A stretch of DNA of 39,057 nucleotides, taken from JBAYJS01 sp041664985 (GTDB taxonomy: Bacteria > Patescibacteriota > Patescibacteriia > Buchananbacterales > UBA6539). The first letter of the stretch is position 1. Every line of letters begins with the position of its first letter. The position numbers were made by a program, and so were the translations under genes. Location: NCBI GenBank assembly GCA_041664985.1, contig JBAYJS010000006.1:1-39057 (forward strand), given 5' to 3'. The notes under the pieces were generated by a model. The model was not told the origin of the DNA. It worked only from the letters and a program-made list of their open reading frames with translations, and made no database searches. This document shows positions 1 to 7,377 of this stretch, piece after piece.

Positions 1-213
1 ATCTTGATCGGTTTCATCGCCGTCCTCGGTAACAAAAACCTCACCATGTTCAGTTGGATTCATGGTGCCGGCGTCAACATTAACATAAGGATCAATTTTA
101 ATTGCCGTTACTTTGTAACCGCGCGATTGTAAAATTTTTCCGATGGAAGCGGAAGTTACGCCTTTGCCAACTCCAGACATTACTCCACCCATCACAAAAA
201 TAAATTTGCTCAT
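1..213 (-). CDS. pyrG: CTP synthase, N-terminal part (cut by window edge)
   Basis: Only the first 71 codons lie in the window, starting at the ATG at 213; the rest is beyond position 1. The translation begins MSKFIFVMGGVMSGVGKG, the P-loop start of the CTP synthase synthetase domain. It continues through KIDPYVNVDAGTMNP and HGEVFVTEDGDETD, which are diagnostic for the family and include the residues that bind UTP/CTP and Mg. The enzyme makes CTP from UTP, ATP and glutamine. No Shine-Dalgarno sequence precedes the start. Identification is firm although the glutaminase domain is not visible. Confidence 0.95.
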   Translation of the reverse strand, partial: MSKFIFVMGGVMSGVGKGVTSASIGKILQSRGYKVTAIKIDPYVNVDAGTMNPTEHGEVFVTEDGDETDQD

Positions 214-249
214 ACGATATATTTTTTATTATTTATTAATTTAAAAATA

Positions 250-285
250 AAGCGACAAACCCACCTTGGCGGTGGGTCTGATCTA
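250..285 (-). terminator. Weak terminator-like hairpin after rplI
   Basis: An inverted repeat ACCCACC (259-265) / GGTGGGT (271-277) with a five-base loop lies just downstream of the L9 stop on the minus strand. It is followed on that strand by a T-rich stretch interrupted by other bases, so it is a plausible but weak intrinsic terminator between L9 and pyrG. Confidence 0.45.
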
Positions 286-314
286 TGAAAAACAAATTTT
301 ACTTTTTTTTAACA

Positions 315-773
315 TCACTTTTTCTCCGGGTTAATAATCAAAGTGATTCTGGCTTCCAAACCATGATCCAGACTAATCAATACTTCATGTTCACCGATTT
401 CTTTAATATGGCTTAAAGCGATTTGATTTTTAGTAACATCGAAACCTTTGTCTTTTAAAGCAGCGGCAATTTTAGCGGCCGAAACCGCGGCATACAAAGT
501 TCCTTCTTCGCTGGCTTTGGCAAAAATTTCAATTGTTTCACCTTCTAATTTATGAACCAACTGCTCCATACCTTTTAAGTCAGCTTCCGCTTCTTTGGCT
601 CTTTTTTCTTTATTCTTTTCCCATTCCGCTAAAGCCGAAGGAGTAGCTTCAATTACTAAACCGTTAGGCATTAAAAAATTTCTGGCATAGCCAAAAGATA
701 CCTCTTTGACATCGCCGATTTGGCCAAGGTTAGCTACATTTTTCACTAAAATTACTTTTACATTCTTTTTCAT
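315..773 (-). CDS. rplI: 50S ribosomal protein L9 (bL9)
   Basis: The 152-residue product has the usual bL9 length. It starts MKKNVKVILVKNVANLGQIGD, followed by VKEVSFGYARNFLMPNGLVIEAT, the conserved 23S rRNA-binding N-terminal domain. A charged connecting helix (about residues 45-75) and the C-terminal domain follow. L9 is often missing from Candidate Phyla Radiation genomes, so its presence is a useful marker for placing the lineage. The start has no Shine-Dalgarno sequence. Confidence 0.95.
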   Translation of the reverse strand: MKKNVKVILVKNVANLGQIGDVKEVSFGYARNFLMPNGLVIEATPSALAEWEKNKEKRAKEAEADLKGMEQLVHKLEGETIEIFAKASEEGTLYAAVSAAKIAAALKDKGFDVTKNQIALSHIKEIGEHEVLISLDHGLEARITLIINPEKK

Positions 774-779
774 GAAGTT

Positions 780-1280
780 GAGTTAATCAAGTTAAACCAG
801 TTAATAAAGTTAATCAGTTAACTTATTTATAGACTTGATTAAATAATTAATATATTTATTTATTCCTATGTTTAACCCTTCGTATTCACTATTTAAATAG
901 TTGAAATCTTTCTGACTGATATATTTTCTGCTAGCTGCTACTTTTAGGTGGCTTTGGGTTTCTTCTAGTTCACCTCTGGCAATATATAAAATTCTTACCT
1001 TATCTGCAAAATAATATCGACCATGAGCTTCGGCAATATTGGCTATTACTCCATTTGCCGCCCTAATTAATTGGCTTAATAGGGCATATTTCTCTTCAGC
1101 CGGAAACCCTGACATCAAATCATATACTTGTGTTAAAAGACTAAATCCCTTTTGCCAAATCGCTAAATCACTAAATTTCTGCGCCATAAATAAATGATTA
1201 ACTTAATCTCTGGATTAACTAAACTCACTTATTTAAGCGCTATGTTGATTGTAAATTTGCCTTTATTAACCAATTAACTC
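780..1280. repeat. Nested inverted arms enclosing the four-helix-bundle gene
   Basis: GAGTTAAT (780-787) and GTTAATAAAG (800-809) lie immediately beside the stop codon of the enclosed gene. Their exact reverse complements CTTTATTAAC (1261-1270) and ATTAACTC (1273-1280) lie on the other side, in the correct order to form one long stem closed by the gene. Both flanks are rich in degenerate GTTAA words. This resembles the organisation of 23S rRNA intervening sequences, where an S23 ORF sits in the loop of a terminal stem, but here it lies between protein genes. The mobile or structural role is inferred. Confidence 0.5.
810..1187 (-). CDS. Four-helix-bundle protein (S23 / rRNA intervening-sequence family)
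   Basis: The 125-residue, mostly helical protein has the family signature. Near the start is FSDLAIWQKGFSLLTQVYDL, then FPAEEKYALLSQLIRAANGVIANIAEAHGR, then a helix with ARGELEETQSHL. This matches the TIGR02436/PF05635 four-helix bundle, encoded in 23S rRNA intervening sequences and also free in many Patescibacteria. Function is unknown; members form pentamers and the related Avd protein binds nucleic acid. The gene lies inside inverted arms (780-1280), unlike ordinary neighbours, which suggests it arrived as a small element. It is intact. Confidence 0.85.
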   Translation of the reverse strand: MAQKFSDLAIWQKGFSLLTQVYDLMSGFPAEEKYALLSQLIRAANGVIANIAEAHGRYYFADKVRILYIARGELEETQSHLKVAASRKYISQKDFNYLNSEYEGLNIGINKYINYLIKSINKLTD

Positions 1281-1298
1281 GGTCTCTTGATACCTTAA

Positions 1299-1571
1299 TT
1301 AACTTATCTTAAAATCAGAAAACTCGCTAGTCGCTTCCGACCAGTTTTGTTTAATCTCAGAGACCATTGCTGATCCAACCCCATTATAGCACCAGTTTAT
1401 GAAATCTTGCAAGTCCTTCTCTTTGCCTTCCGCCACCAGTTCTAAAGTGTCATTGGCCAGGTTTTTGACATAGCCGGTAAAACCTCTTTTTTTAGCCTCT
1501 TTTTGACTGGCATAGCGATAGCCTACTCCCTGAACCAAACCGTGAATTTTCAGAGTAATTCGTTTTTGCAT
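1299..1571 (-). CDS. acyP: Acylphosphatase
   Basis: I start the gene at the ATG at 1571 (90 residues, MQKRITLKIHG); the frame extends six codons further, but those residues do not belong to the family. GLVQGVGYR contains the catalytic, phosphate-binding Arg, and GYVKNLANDTLELVAEG contains the catalytic Asn. The enzyme hydrolyses acyl phosphates such as 1,3-bisphosphoglycerate or carbamoyl phosphate in the cytoplasm. It lies 62 bases downstream of the phosphotransfer operon at 1634-11770, so it may clear acyl-phosphate intermediates from it. That link is only positional. Confidence 0.93.
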   Translation of the reverse strand: MQKRITLKIHGLVQGVGYRYASQKEAKKRGFTGYVKNLANDTLELVAEGKEKDLQDFINWCYNGVGSAMVSEIKQNWSEATSEFSDFKIS

Positions 1572-1633
1572 AAATGGAATAAATACCAATTTCTAATATC
1601 TAAATTCTAAACAAATTTTAAATCCATACTAAT

Positions 1634-2578
1634 TTAAAGAGTCGTAATTGGTCTTGATTGGGTGATATAAAATTTTTGTTTAACAAAAGCCCACTCAATA
1701 TCCTGCGGCTTGCCATAATGTTTCTCGATCTGTACACAAATTTTTGCCAACTCAATGATTTGCTTTTCGTTCAATTTTTGCTTACCCTGCTTATTTTTAG
1801 CAACTAAACTCCAGGTATTGCCCAACTGGCCTTTTTTCATTAACATTTTTTGCTGATTGGCAATGTTAATATCCACAATATTCCAATTCTTTTTATCAAT
1901 TACATAGCTATCCGGTGTAATCTGGCCAGAGACAATTGCTTCGCCTAAACCAAAACCGGCTTCAATAATCATCTGGTTTTTATTTTTTGTCACTGGATGA
2001 ACCGTAAAAGTAATACCGGAAACTTCGGATTGAACCATTGACTGAATCACCACAGCAACTGAAACTTTTGAATTTCTCATCCCTTTTTCAAACCGATAAA
2101 AAATCGCCCGCGGTGTAAAAAGAGAAGACCAACATTGTTTTACCTTACCTAACAAATTTTTCTCGGTTGTATTTAAATAAGTTTCCAATTCCCCTGCCCA
2201 ACTGGCCAAAGATGAATCTTCTGCCGTGGCCGATGATCTAACGGCAACGAATTTGCTTTTTAATTTTTTAAACTCGGACAGAATTTCAAACTGTAAATCT
2301 TTTGGCATTTTAGCATCATGAATTAAATCGCGAATTATATTTGACGCCTTATCAACCGAATTGATATTTTTGTAATTAATTTTATTAAATAATGACTCCA
2401 CTTCCACATTTAAATCAGTTTCGGTTAAAAACCGATCAAAAGCACCAGCCAAAATCACAAAACCATTTGGTACGGGAATTTTATTTTGAATCATTTCACC
2501 AAGCGACGCTCCCTTACCACCGGCGATTTTGACATCGCTTTTGCTAATTTTAGAAAATGGTAGAGTTGTTTTATTCAT
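1634..2578 (-). CDS. Stand-alone ATP-binding (PPDK_N) subunit of a PEP-synthase-type dikinase
   Basis: The 314-residue protein covers only the nucleotide-binding ATP-grasp half of PEP synthase, PPDK or rifampicin phosphotransferase. Visible in order are GGKGASLGEM (about 21-30), VRSSATAEDSSLASWAGELETYL (about 113-135), IEAGFGLGEAIVSGQITPDSYVI (about 205-227), and the closing QDIEWA and QSRPITTL. It stops exactly where the linker to the phosphohistidine domain normally begins, and it has no His domain and no PEP barrel. Known family chemistry passes the beta-phosphate of ATP to a swivelling His. Three separate proteins upstream in the operon carry such domains, so this is probably their shared ATP-using subunit. 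Its start lies 3 bases after the preceding stop. Confidence 0.88.
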   Translation of the reverse strand: MNKTTLPFSKISKSDVKIAGGKGASLGEMIQNKIPVPNGFVILAGAFDRFLTETDLNVEVESLFNKINYKNINSVDKASNIIRDLIHDAKMPKDLQFEILSEFKKLKSKFVAVRSSATAEDSSLASWAGELETYLNTTEKNLLGKVKQCWSSLFTPRAIFYRFEKGMRNSKVSVAVVIQSMVQSEVSGITFTVHPVTKNKNQMIIEAGFGLGEAIVSGQITPDSYVIDKKNWNIVDINIANQQKMLMKKGQLGNTWSLVAKNKQGKQKLNEKQIIELAKICVQIEKHYGKPQDIEWAFVKQKFYITQSRPITTL

Positions 2579-2581
2579 ATT

Positions 2582-4018
2582 TTAATAGCCTTGAGGTTGG
2601 CCATCTTTAATTAAATAAAAATTACTGCCATCTTTTTTAAAACATTCGGCACTAATCTGACCAATCAAAATAAAATCACAATGGACTTTAGCGGCATTAA
2701 AACTTGGATGATTTTTGGGTACTCCCAAAGAACCATTACTGCCAACCGCCACATGCAAAGTACCATAAATTTTTTCACCTTCACTGGAACCGACATCATT
2801 GTCGGGTTTATCTTCACAAGCTTTAGTATTTGTCCCGACACCAAGTTCGGCTAAACGATAAGCATGATTTTTATCATTATTGCCCGAATTTAAATAGGCC
2901 TTAACCGATTCAATCAAAGGATTACCGGAATTTTGACTAATTGACTGGCCGTTAATTTCTACAACCTCGCCTGATTCAATTTTTAATTTTAACGGACCAT
3001 ACTGTTTAACTTGGTCTAGCATATGCTCACCACCAATCGGTCCGTTAATTACTAAAACTCCGTCACTGCCATTCCAATCAGGCGAGCAGGCCCATTCACC
3101 AATCGGGTAATTACCCAAAGATCCCGGCTTAGAAAAATCTTCGCTTTCATGCCCTTTAGTTTGTTCAATAAGATTGAGCCAAAGGTCGGTACCATCCGGC
3201 GAAGTAATATGAATTTTTTCCACATCTTTCATTAATTCATTAACTTTATTATCTCTTTCTAAAATCGCTTCAACTGATTCCTCAACTGCACCTTTGGTAA
3301 GGATTTCGTGCGGGTTTTTACCTTTAGTAATAGATATCAAGCGGCAACCGTTAGCTTTAGAAAATTGACTTAATTTTTCCCATTGTTCATCGGTTAGCTG
3401 ATCACCCAAATTTTGCAAATTGCCTTTTGATTTAGCATCAGCCAAAGCAGCATCAAGTTGGCTACGGTCAGCGATGCTGCGGATTGCCGCACCGGTTTCT
3501 TTGGAGTGGGAACGCGACATTGAAGTTAAAATCAAAATTGGCGCATTGCGTTGATGTTCCATTTCTTCAAGCAAATAATCACCCATATCTTCAGCCGAAC
3601 GCCGAGTTTCGGGCAAAACCCTAATTCTAAAATTACCCTTTGACTTGGGAGAAATTTCAGTTCTTTGAAATAACTCTTGCCAAATTGCCGCAACTAATTC
3701 CGGCTGGGCTTCAATTACACCAGTGTCGGTAACAACTGTCAGACTTTCCTTTTTGGGATCAAAGTTAAATGAATCAATAATATTTCTAGCCACCAACTCC
3801 ATTCTTTTCCTGGTATCTTTCTGCTCTTTAGTTAATGGTTCTGGTTCTTCAATCCTATCGTGCGGTTCTAAATCTAGGTGCCCACTCTGGCGATTGGCTA
3901 ATTCTAACAACTTTTGATGTAGTTGCCGCACTTCAGAACCAGTCTCAGATTCCGGATTATAACCAGCTTGCTGTAAATTTTCAGGTGAATCTCCGTGAAA
4001 AAAATCTCTTAGTTTCAT
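2582..4018 (-). CDS. M29-type (aminopeptidase T-like) metallopeptidase homologue
   Basis: The C-terminal half of this 478-residue protein has the M29 metal-site pattern: NYPIGEWACSP (first Glu), GVGTNTKA, then SEGEKIYGTLHVAVGSN (second Glu and His) and AAKVHCDFILIG (His and Asp). The usual active-site Tyr after the VAxG motif is not evident; SNGSLG stands in its place. The N-terminal half (about 60-260) fits the family's cap region. M29 enzymes release N-terminal residues, but the fold also includes NicX, a dioxygenase, so the reaction is uncertain. It is the eighth gene of the operon, starting 9 bases after the preceding stop, which points to a peptide- or amide-type substrate in the same pathway. 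Confidence 0.75.
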   Translation of the reverse strand: MKLRDFFHGDSPENLQQAGYNPESETGSEVRQLHQKLLELANRQSGHLDLEPHDRIEEPEPLTKEQKDTRKRMELVARNIIDSFNFDPKKESLTVVTDTGVIEAQPELVAAIWQELFQRTEISPKSKGNFRIRVLPETRRSAEDMGDYLLEEMEHQRNAPILILTSMSRSHSKETGAAIRSIADRSQLDAALADAKSKGNLQNLGDQLTDEQWEKLSQFSKANGCRLISITKGKNPHEILTKGAVEESVEAILERDNKVNELMKDVEKIHITSPDGTDLWLNLIEQTKGHESEDFSKPGSLGNYPIGEWACSPDWNGSDGVLVINGPIGGEHMLDQVKQYGPLKLKIESGEVVEINGQSISQNSGNPLIESVKAYLNSGNNDKNHAYRLAELGVGTNTKACEDKPDNDVGSSEGEKIYGTLHVAVGSNGSLGVPKNHPSFNAAKVHCDFILIGQISAECFKKDGSNFYLIKDGQPQGY

Positions 4019-4027
4019 AGAAAAAAA

Positions 4028-4855
4028 TTATTTTTTATTATTACATAAAGCAACAGCATGAACGATATGCCAAAAATAGTCCTTTTCGTTTCTTGTCCCA
4101 TCCTCATAAACAATATCCCCAACGTTAAGATGATTACAAGCTAAAAATTTCCAATCACCTAGATAGAGAAGCGATTTCAACCAGGAATTACCAACAATAC
4201 CGGTTGAGGGCACAATCAAATTACAACCCTCCCAAACCGCTGTTTCATATTCCATGTAATATTCTTTGGAGTTGTAGCCTTTACTGACGAGATACTCATT
4301 AAACTTTGCACATTGCTCGGTAATATTATCCAACATTTGATATTTACCTCGGACGCTGGTTGGCCGCAAAATTCCCATCACGGCAATTTTTGGTTCAATA
4401 CCAAATTGCTCTTTCATGTGTTTAATTGTGTGTTCAACTTCATAAATTTTATCCTCCAGATTCATACCATGGTAAACCGAACAAGTAGTGCAAAAAAATG
4501 AATATTGCCCCTTGCTTAAAATTGCCGTGAAAAGCTTGCGATTACTTGGCACCGGTTCCATCTCAAATTGCTTATAAAATTCAGCTAGGGTTGTGGAATC
4601 TTTGACCTGTCCCCTGACGATACCTTCAACCTTTTTTTCTTTAAGCAATCTAATTAAAATTTTACTGGCCTTATCGGAATCTGGTTCAACCACATTTTCA
4701 AAACCATCAATTTTGGCCCCGACCACAACAATATCGGCATAATCAGAGGCTTTTTTAAAACTTTCAATAGTTTCTGGAATTGGCCTCATTATAGCAACGG
4801 CAATTTTTCTTTTTTGTCTTTTAGCTTGATCTAAAAAAAGTTTTTCAAAATCCAT
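4028..4855 (-). CDS. Phosphotransacetylase / MtxX-like protein of unknown function
   Basis: I start at the ATG at 4855 (275 residues, MDFEKLFLDQAKRQ), 7 bases after the serine-kinase-like stop; the frame stays open 25 codons further into that gene. The stretch DIVVVGAKIDGFENVV followed by KASKILIRLLKEKKVEGIVRGQVKDSTTL resembles the substrate-site region of phosphate acetyl/butyryltransferases and of the methanogenesis-marker MtxX family (ADALMKG-like motif). The second half contains CTTCSVYHGMN and VPSTGIVGNSWLKSLLYLGDW, which I cannot assign. Family members bind acyl phosphates or related compounds. Function here is inferred only from fold resemblance and from the phosphotransfer setting. 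Confidence 0.55.
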   Translation of the reverse strand: MDFEKLFLDQAKRQKRKIAVAIMRPIPETIESFKKASDYADIVVVGAKIDGFENVVEPDSDKASKILIRLLKEKKVEGIVRGQVKDSTTLAEFYKQFEMEPVPSNRKLFTAILSKGQYSFFCTTCSVYHGMNLEDKIYEVEHTIKHMKEQFGIEPKIAVMGILRPTSVRGKYQMLDNITEQCAKFNEYLVSKGYNSKEYYMEYETAVWEGCNLIVPSTGIVGNSWLKSLLYLGDWKFLACNHLNVGDIVYEDGTRNEKDYFWHIVHAVALCNNKK

Positions 4856-4862
4856 AAATTTA

Positions 4863-5636
4863 TTAATCATTAAAAATAAAAATTGATTCTTGATAATAAC
4901 GAATTTTATTTTCTTCAAACCTTTTGGCAATCAGTTTATTTAATTGTTGATTTTTCCAGGTTAAAGACTTTTTACTTTTTAAAATTTCTAAAGGCAAGTC
5001 AATTCTTAAGGCTCGCCCAAAAATAAGATGCCGCGTAATGCCAGAAGGAACTTTTAAATTATTTTTGGCCACTGAAATTATATCTTGCGGCTTAAATTTT
5101 GGAAAGACAATCAAGGTATTACTTTTTTTAGAAGCTAAAAAATCTTTAGCACTATCTAAACGGTAAAATTTATAATTATTAGCATACAAATCAACAATTT
5201 TATTCAAAGCCTTGATATATTCCAAAAATTGTCTCTTTTCAATCGGGCGGCAAATAATTTTATTGCCATTTAATCTAAATTTTTTTATTACTGATCTGCT
5301 AACAGATTTTTTAATTTGTTCAAAAAAATCTTTAGCCTTAATGCCAATGATTAAATGATTCCAGGTTTTTAATTCTAAACCTGATTTTTGATAATCAACA
5401 ATTTGGACTATGATTTCTCTAAAACCAATTTTTTTAAAAACTGTAGTTCGATTGGCACCATCCAAAACCACAAACTTACCGGTTTGACCAATTTCTGAAA
5501 CCAAAGGCGGATTAGTAAAAATTTTGTCTTTTCCAATCTTATCACTTAATCGTTTTATACGACTAGGATCAACATTTTCATGCAAAACTAATTTAGTTAA
5601 ACTGACAATTTTCAAATTTGGTAAATTTTTATCCAT
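4863..5636 (-). CDS. SbnI/SerK-like ParB-fold serine kinase homologue
   Basis: The 257-residue protein begins with a ParB/sulfiredoxin-type domain: LVLHENVDPSRIKRLSDKI, NPPLVSEI, then FVVLDGANRTTVFKKIGF and VQIVDY. Unlike partition proteins it has no HTH. Its second half follows the SbnI pattern: LKTWNH, then VPSGITRHLIFGRALRIDLPLEILK and a C-terminal KRFEENKIRYYQESIFIF. SbnI of Staphylococcus aureus and archaeal SerK phosphorylate free L-serine to O-phosphoserine, SerK using ADP. The match to SbnI is by recalled sequence similarity along the whole length. The gene starts 2 bases after the HAD gene stop, so it is co-transcribed with the dikinase proteins. Confidence 0.72.
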   Translation of the reverse strand: MDKNLPNLKIVSLTKLVLHENVDPSRIKRLSDKIGKDKIFTNPPLVSEIGQTGKFVVLDGANRTTVFKKIGFREIIVQIVDYQKSGLELKTWNHLIIGIKAKDFFEQIKKSVSRSVIKKFRLNGNKIICRPIEKRQFLEYIKALNKIVDLYANNYKFYRLDSAKDFLASKKSNTLIVFPKFKPQDIISVAKNNLKVPSGITRHLIFGRALRIDLPLEILKSKKSLTWKNQQLNKLIAKRFEENKIRYYQESIFIFND

Positions 5637-5638
5637 AA

Positions 5639-6274
5639 TTAATAATTGATATTTTTTTCATTAGCCAATAAATCCAATAAACTACCAATTTGCCAATAGC
5701 CGTCTTTTTCTACCAATCCCGAATTGTCATTTAAAATATGGTACAAACGATAGGAAAAATCAGGATAACTCATCTTTACTGATTCTACCGCATCAATAAA
5801 AGCTTGGCAATTTGTTAATTTGTCATCGGCATAAACGATTGTTTTATAGCCTGCCTGATACTTTTTAATCGAATAGTCAGTCAATATTTCTTTTGTTTTT
5901 TTATTTGTTTCACCATAGTCAAAGGTCGAGTTTAATTTTTGAAAAAATCTCCTGATATCAAAACCAACTCTCGGCGTTAAATACTGAGCCCGCCAATCTA
6001 TCTGTTCCTGCATTCCCTGACTGAACGTCTCATTATGTTTGGCCCAGGTTAAAACTTCTTTAGCTCCTGGCTTTAGGTCAAGTTGAAAATGCCAACCTTG
6101 TTTATAAGGGATCTCGTACATTTCTTCACATTGCCGGTCAGAAACCTCACTAATTTTCTTGCCAAGTTGTGCTTCAACCCAAGCTTCATAGTCTGGATAG
6201 CCAGTTTTAACTACATCCCACACTTCATTAAAAATTGTTCCAGCTAAATCCCAAAGATAAAGTGTTTTTGCCAT
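5639..6274 (-). CDS. HAD-superfamily hydrolase with DxAGT active site
   Basis: The 211-residue protein opens MAKTLYLWDLAGTIFNE. The HAD nucleophile Asp is present, but the usual second Asp of DxDGT is Ala. It also shows a likely motif II Thr/Ser in ETFSQG, a Lys in GETNKKTKEIL for motif III, and VYADDKLTN for motif IV. Phosphonoacetaldehyde hydrolase has the same DxAGT change, and its lost acid-base is replaced by a cap Lys. Whether this enzyme cleaves a C-P bond or is simply a divergent phosphatase cannot be told. It starts 1 base after the stop of the third swivelling-domain gene. Confidence 0.7.
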   Translation of the reverse strand: MAKTLYLWDLAGTIFNEVWDVVKTGYPDYEAWVEAQLGKKISEVSDRQCEEMYEIPYKQGWHFQLDLKPGAKEVLTWAKHNETFSQGMQEQIDWRAQYLTPRVGFDIRRFFQKLNSTFDYGETNKKTKEILTDYSIKKYQAGYKTIVYADDKLTNCQAFIDAVESVKMSYPDFSYRLYHILNDNSGLVEKDGYWQIGSLLDLLANEKNINY

Positions 6275-6275
6275 A

Positions 6276-7373
6276 TCATTTTTTATTTACAATAGTTACC
6301 ACACCATGCCGGCCATCAACTTTAATCAAATCACCGTTTTTCAAAACTTCCGTGGCAATTTTAGTGCCAATCACGCAGGGGATTTTTATTTCTCGCGCTA
6401 TAATCGCAGCATGGCAAGTTATTCCACCTTCGTTTGTTATTATAGCCGAGAATTTTTTTAAAAAAGGAACAAAAGCTATCGTCGTCATCGGCGTAACCAA
6501 AATAGAATTTTTTTTGACATTCTTTAAATCATTAATGGAGTAAGCTACTTTAACAATACCGCTTACGTTTCCCGGGTAAGCCACTTGGCCAGAAAAATAA
6601 TTCAAATTTTTTTTAAAATCAACAAAATTAATTTTTTTCTGAATAGACTTTGCCTGACTGCCAGTGACCAAATCTATTTTATTATTTACAGCTAATAAAA
6701 TATAGAAATGATAGCGCGATTTAAGCTCATTAATATCGACAAAAGCTTTAGAGTTTTGTAATGACCCAGTAAGCTCTTGATAATTCATAAATAATATTAA
6801 ATTTTTTGGTAAACCTAAAATTCGGCTCAAATTTTCCTTAATCAATTCCAGGGTGGTGCGGTCGGTTTTTGTAAAAAATTTACCACATCGATCTTTTGTT
6901 AAAGCAAATTTTTTAGCTAGTTCAATTTTATTTTTTCCTTGATAAAAATGATCAAAAACCGTCGAAAAACGATAGACTGAATATAGTCCACGATAACTTT
7001 TATACATCAACTTAAGAATCGCGACCATTTCTGGAGCTGATAAATTTTCTTTAGTTAGCAACTTGTCAACTTTCAAAACTGTTTTTTGCGCCGTCTTGAG
7101 TTCAAACAATATTATGCTATTTATTTTTGAAAAATATTCTTTATTTTTATTTTTAGAAAATGCAATAAAATTGTTCTGATCCCTTTGTGAACCATAGACT
7201 GTTAAAATATTATCTTGTGAAATTAAAAGCTGATCACGATATCCCCAGCCAATCTTTTTTTTCATATCTAAAACATACCCTTCGAAAGATAAACTGGCTA
7301 CAAAATATGGGAAGCCTTCGCGAGTAAAAATTGGATCCCATTTATACTTATTTAATTTATTATGATTATACAT
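6276..7373 (-). CDS. PEP-utilising swivelling-domain protein, short paralogue
   Basis: I start at the ATG at 7373 (365 residues, MYNHNKLNKYKW), 4 bases after the preceding stop; a TTG at 7391 would add six residues and overlap it. The last 100 residues form a complete phosphohistidine domain: GQVAYPGNVSGIVKV, ILVTPMTT, then TNEGGITCHAAIIAREIKIPCVIGTK with the catalytic His near residue 321, and VDGRHGVVTIV. The N-terminal 260 residues are helical and about 120 shorter than in the other two paralogues. The domain is known to accept phosphate from an ATP-grasp partner and deliver it to a substrate. The helical part probably binds the substrate or the partner (inference). Confidence 0.8.
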   Translation of the reverse strand: MYNHNKLNKYKWDPIFTREGFPYFVASLSFEGYVLDMKKKIGWGYRDQLLISQDNILTVYGSQRDQNNFIAFSKNKNKEYFSKINSIILFELKTAQKTVLKVDKLLTKENLSAPEMVAILKLMYKSYRGLYSVYRFSTVFDHFYQGKNKIELAKKFALTKDRCGKFFTKTDRTTLELIKENLSRILGLPKNLILFMNYQELTGSLQNSKAFVDINELKSRYHFYILLAVNNKIDLVTGSQAKSIQKKINFVDFKKNLNYFSGQVAYPGNVSGIVKVAYSINDLKNVKKNSILVTPMTTIAFVPFLKKFSAIITNEGGITCHAAIIAREIKIPCVIGTKIATEVLKNGDLIKVDGRHGVVTIVNKK

Positions 7374-7377
7374 AAAT

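Noticed and set aside
810..1187. A diversity-generating retroelement accessory protein (Avd)
   Set aside because: No reverse transcriptase, template repeat or variable-repeat target is found in the window.
1634..2578. A truncated or frameshifted PEP synthase pseudogene
   Set aside because: The ORF is intact, starts and stops cleanly, keeps all ATP-site motifs and ends at a natural domain border; separate His-domain proteins are encoded nearby.
4863..5636. A ParB chromosome-partition protein marking an origin region
   Set aside because: There is no HTH or parA neighbour, and the C-terminal half follows SbnI rather than ParB.
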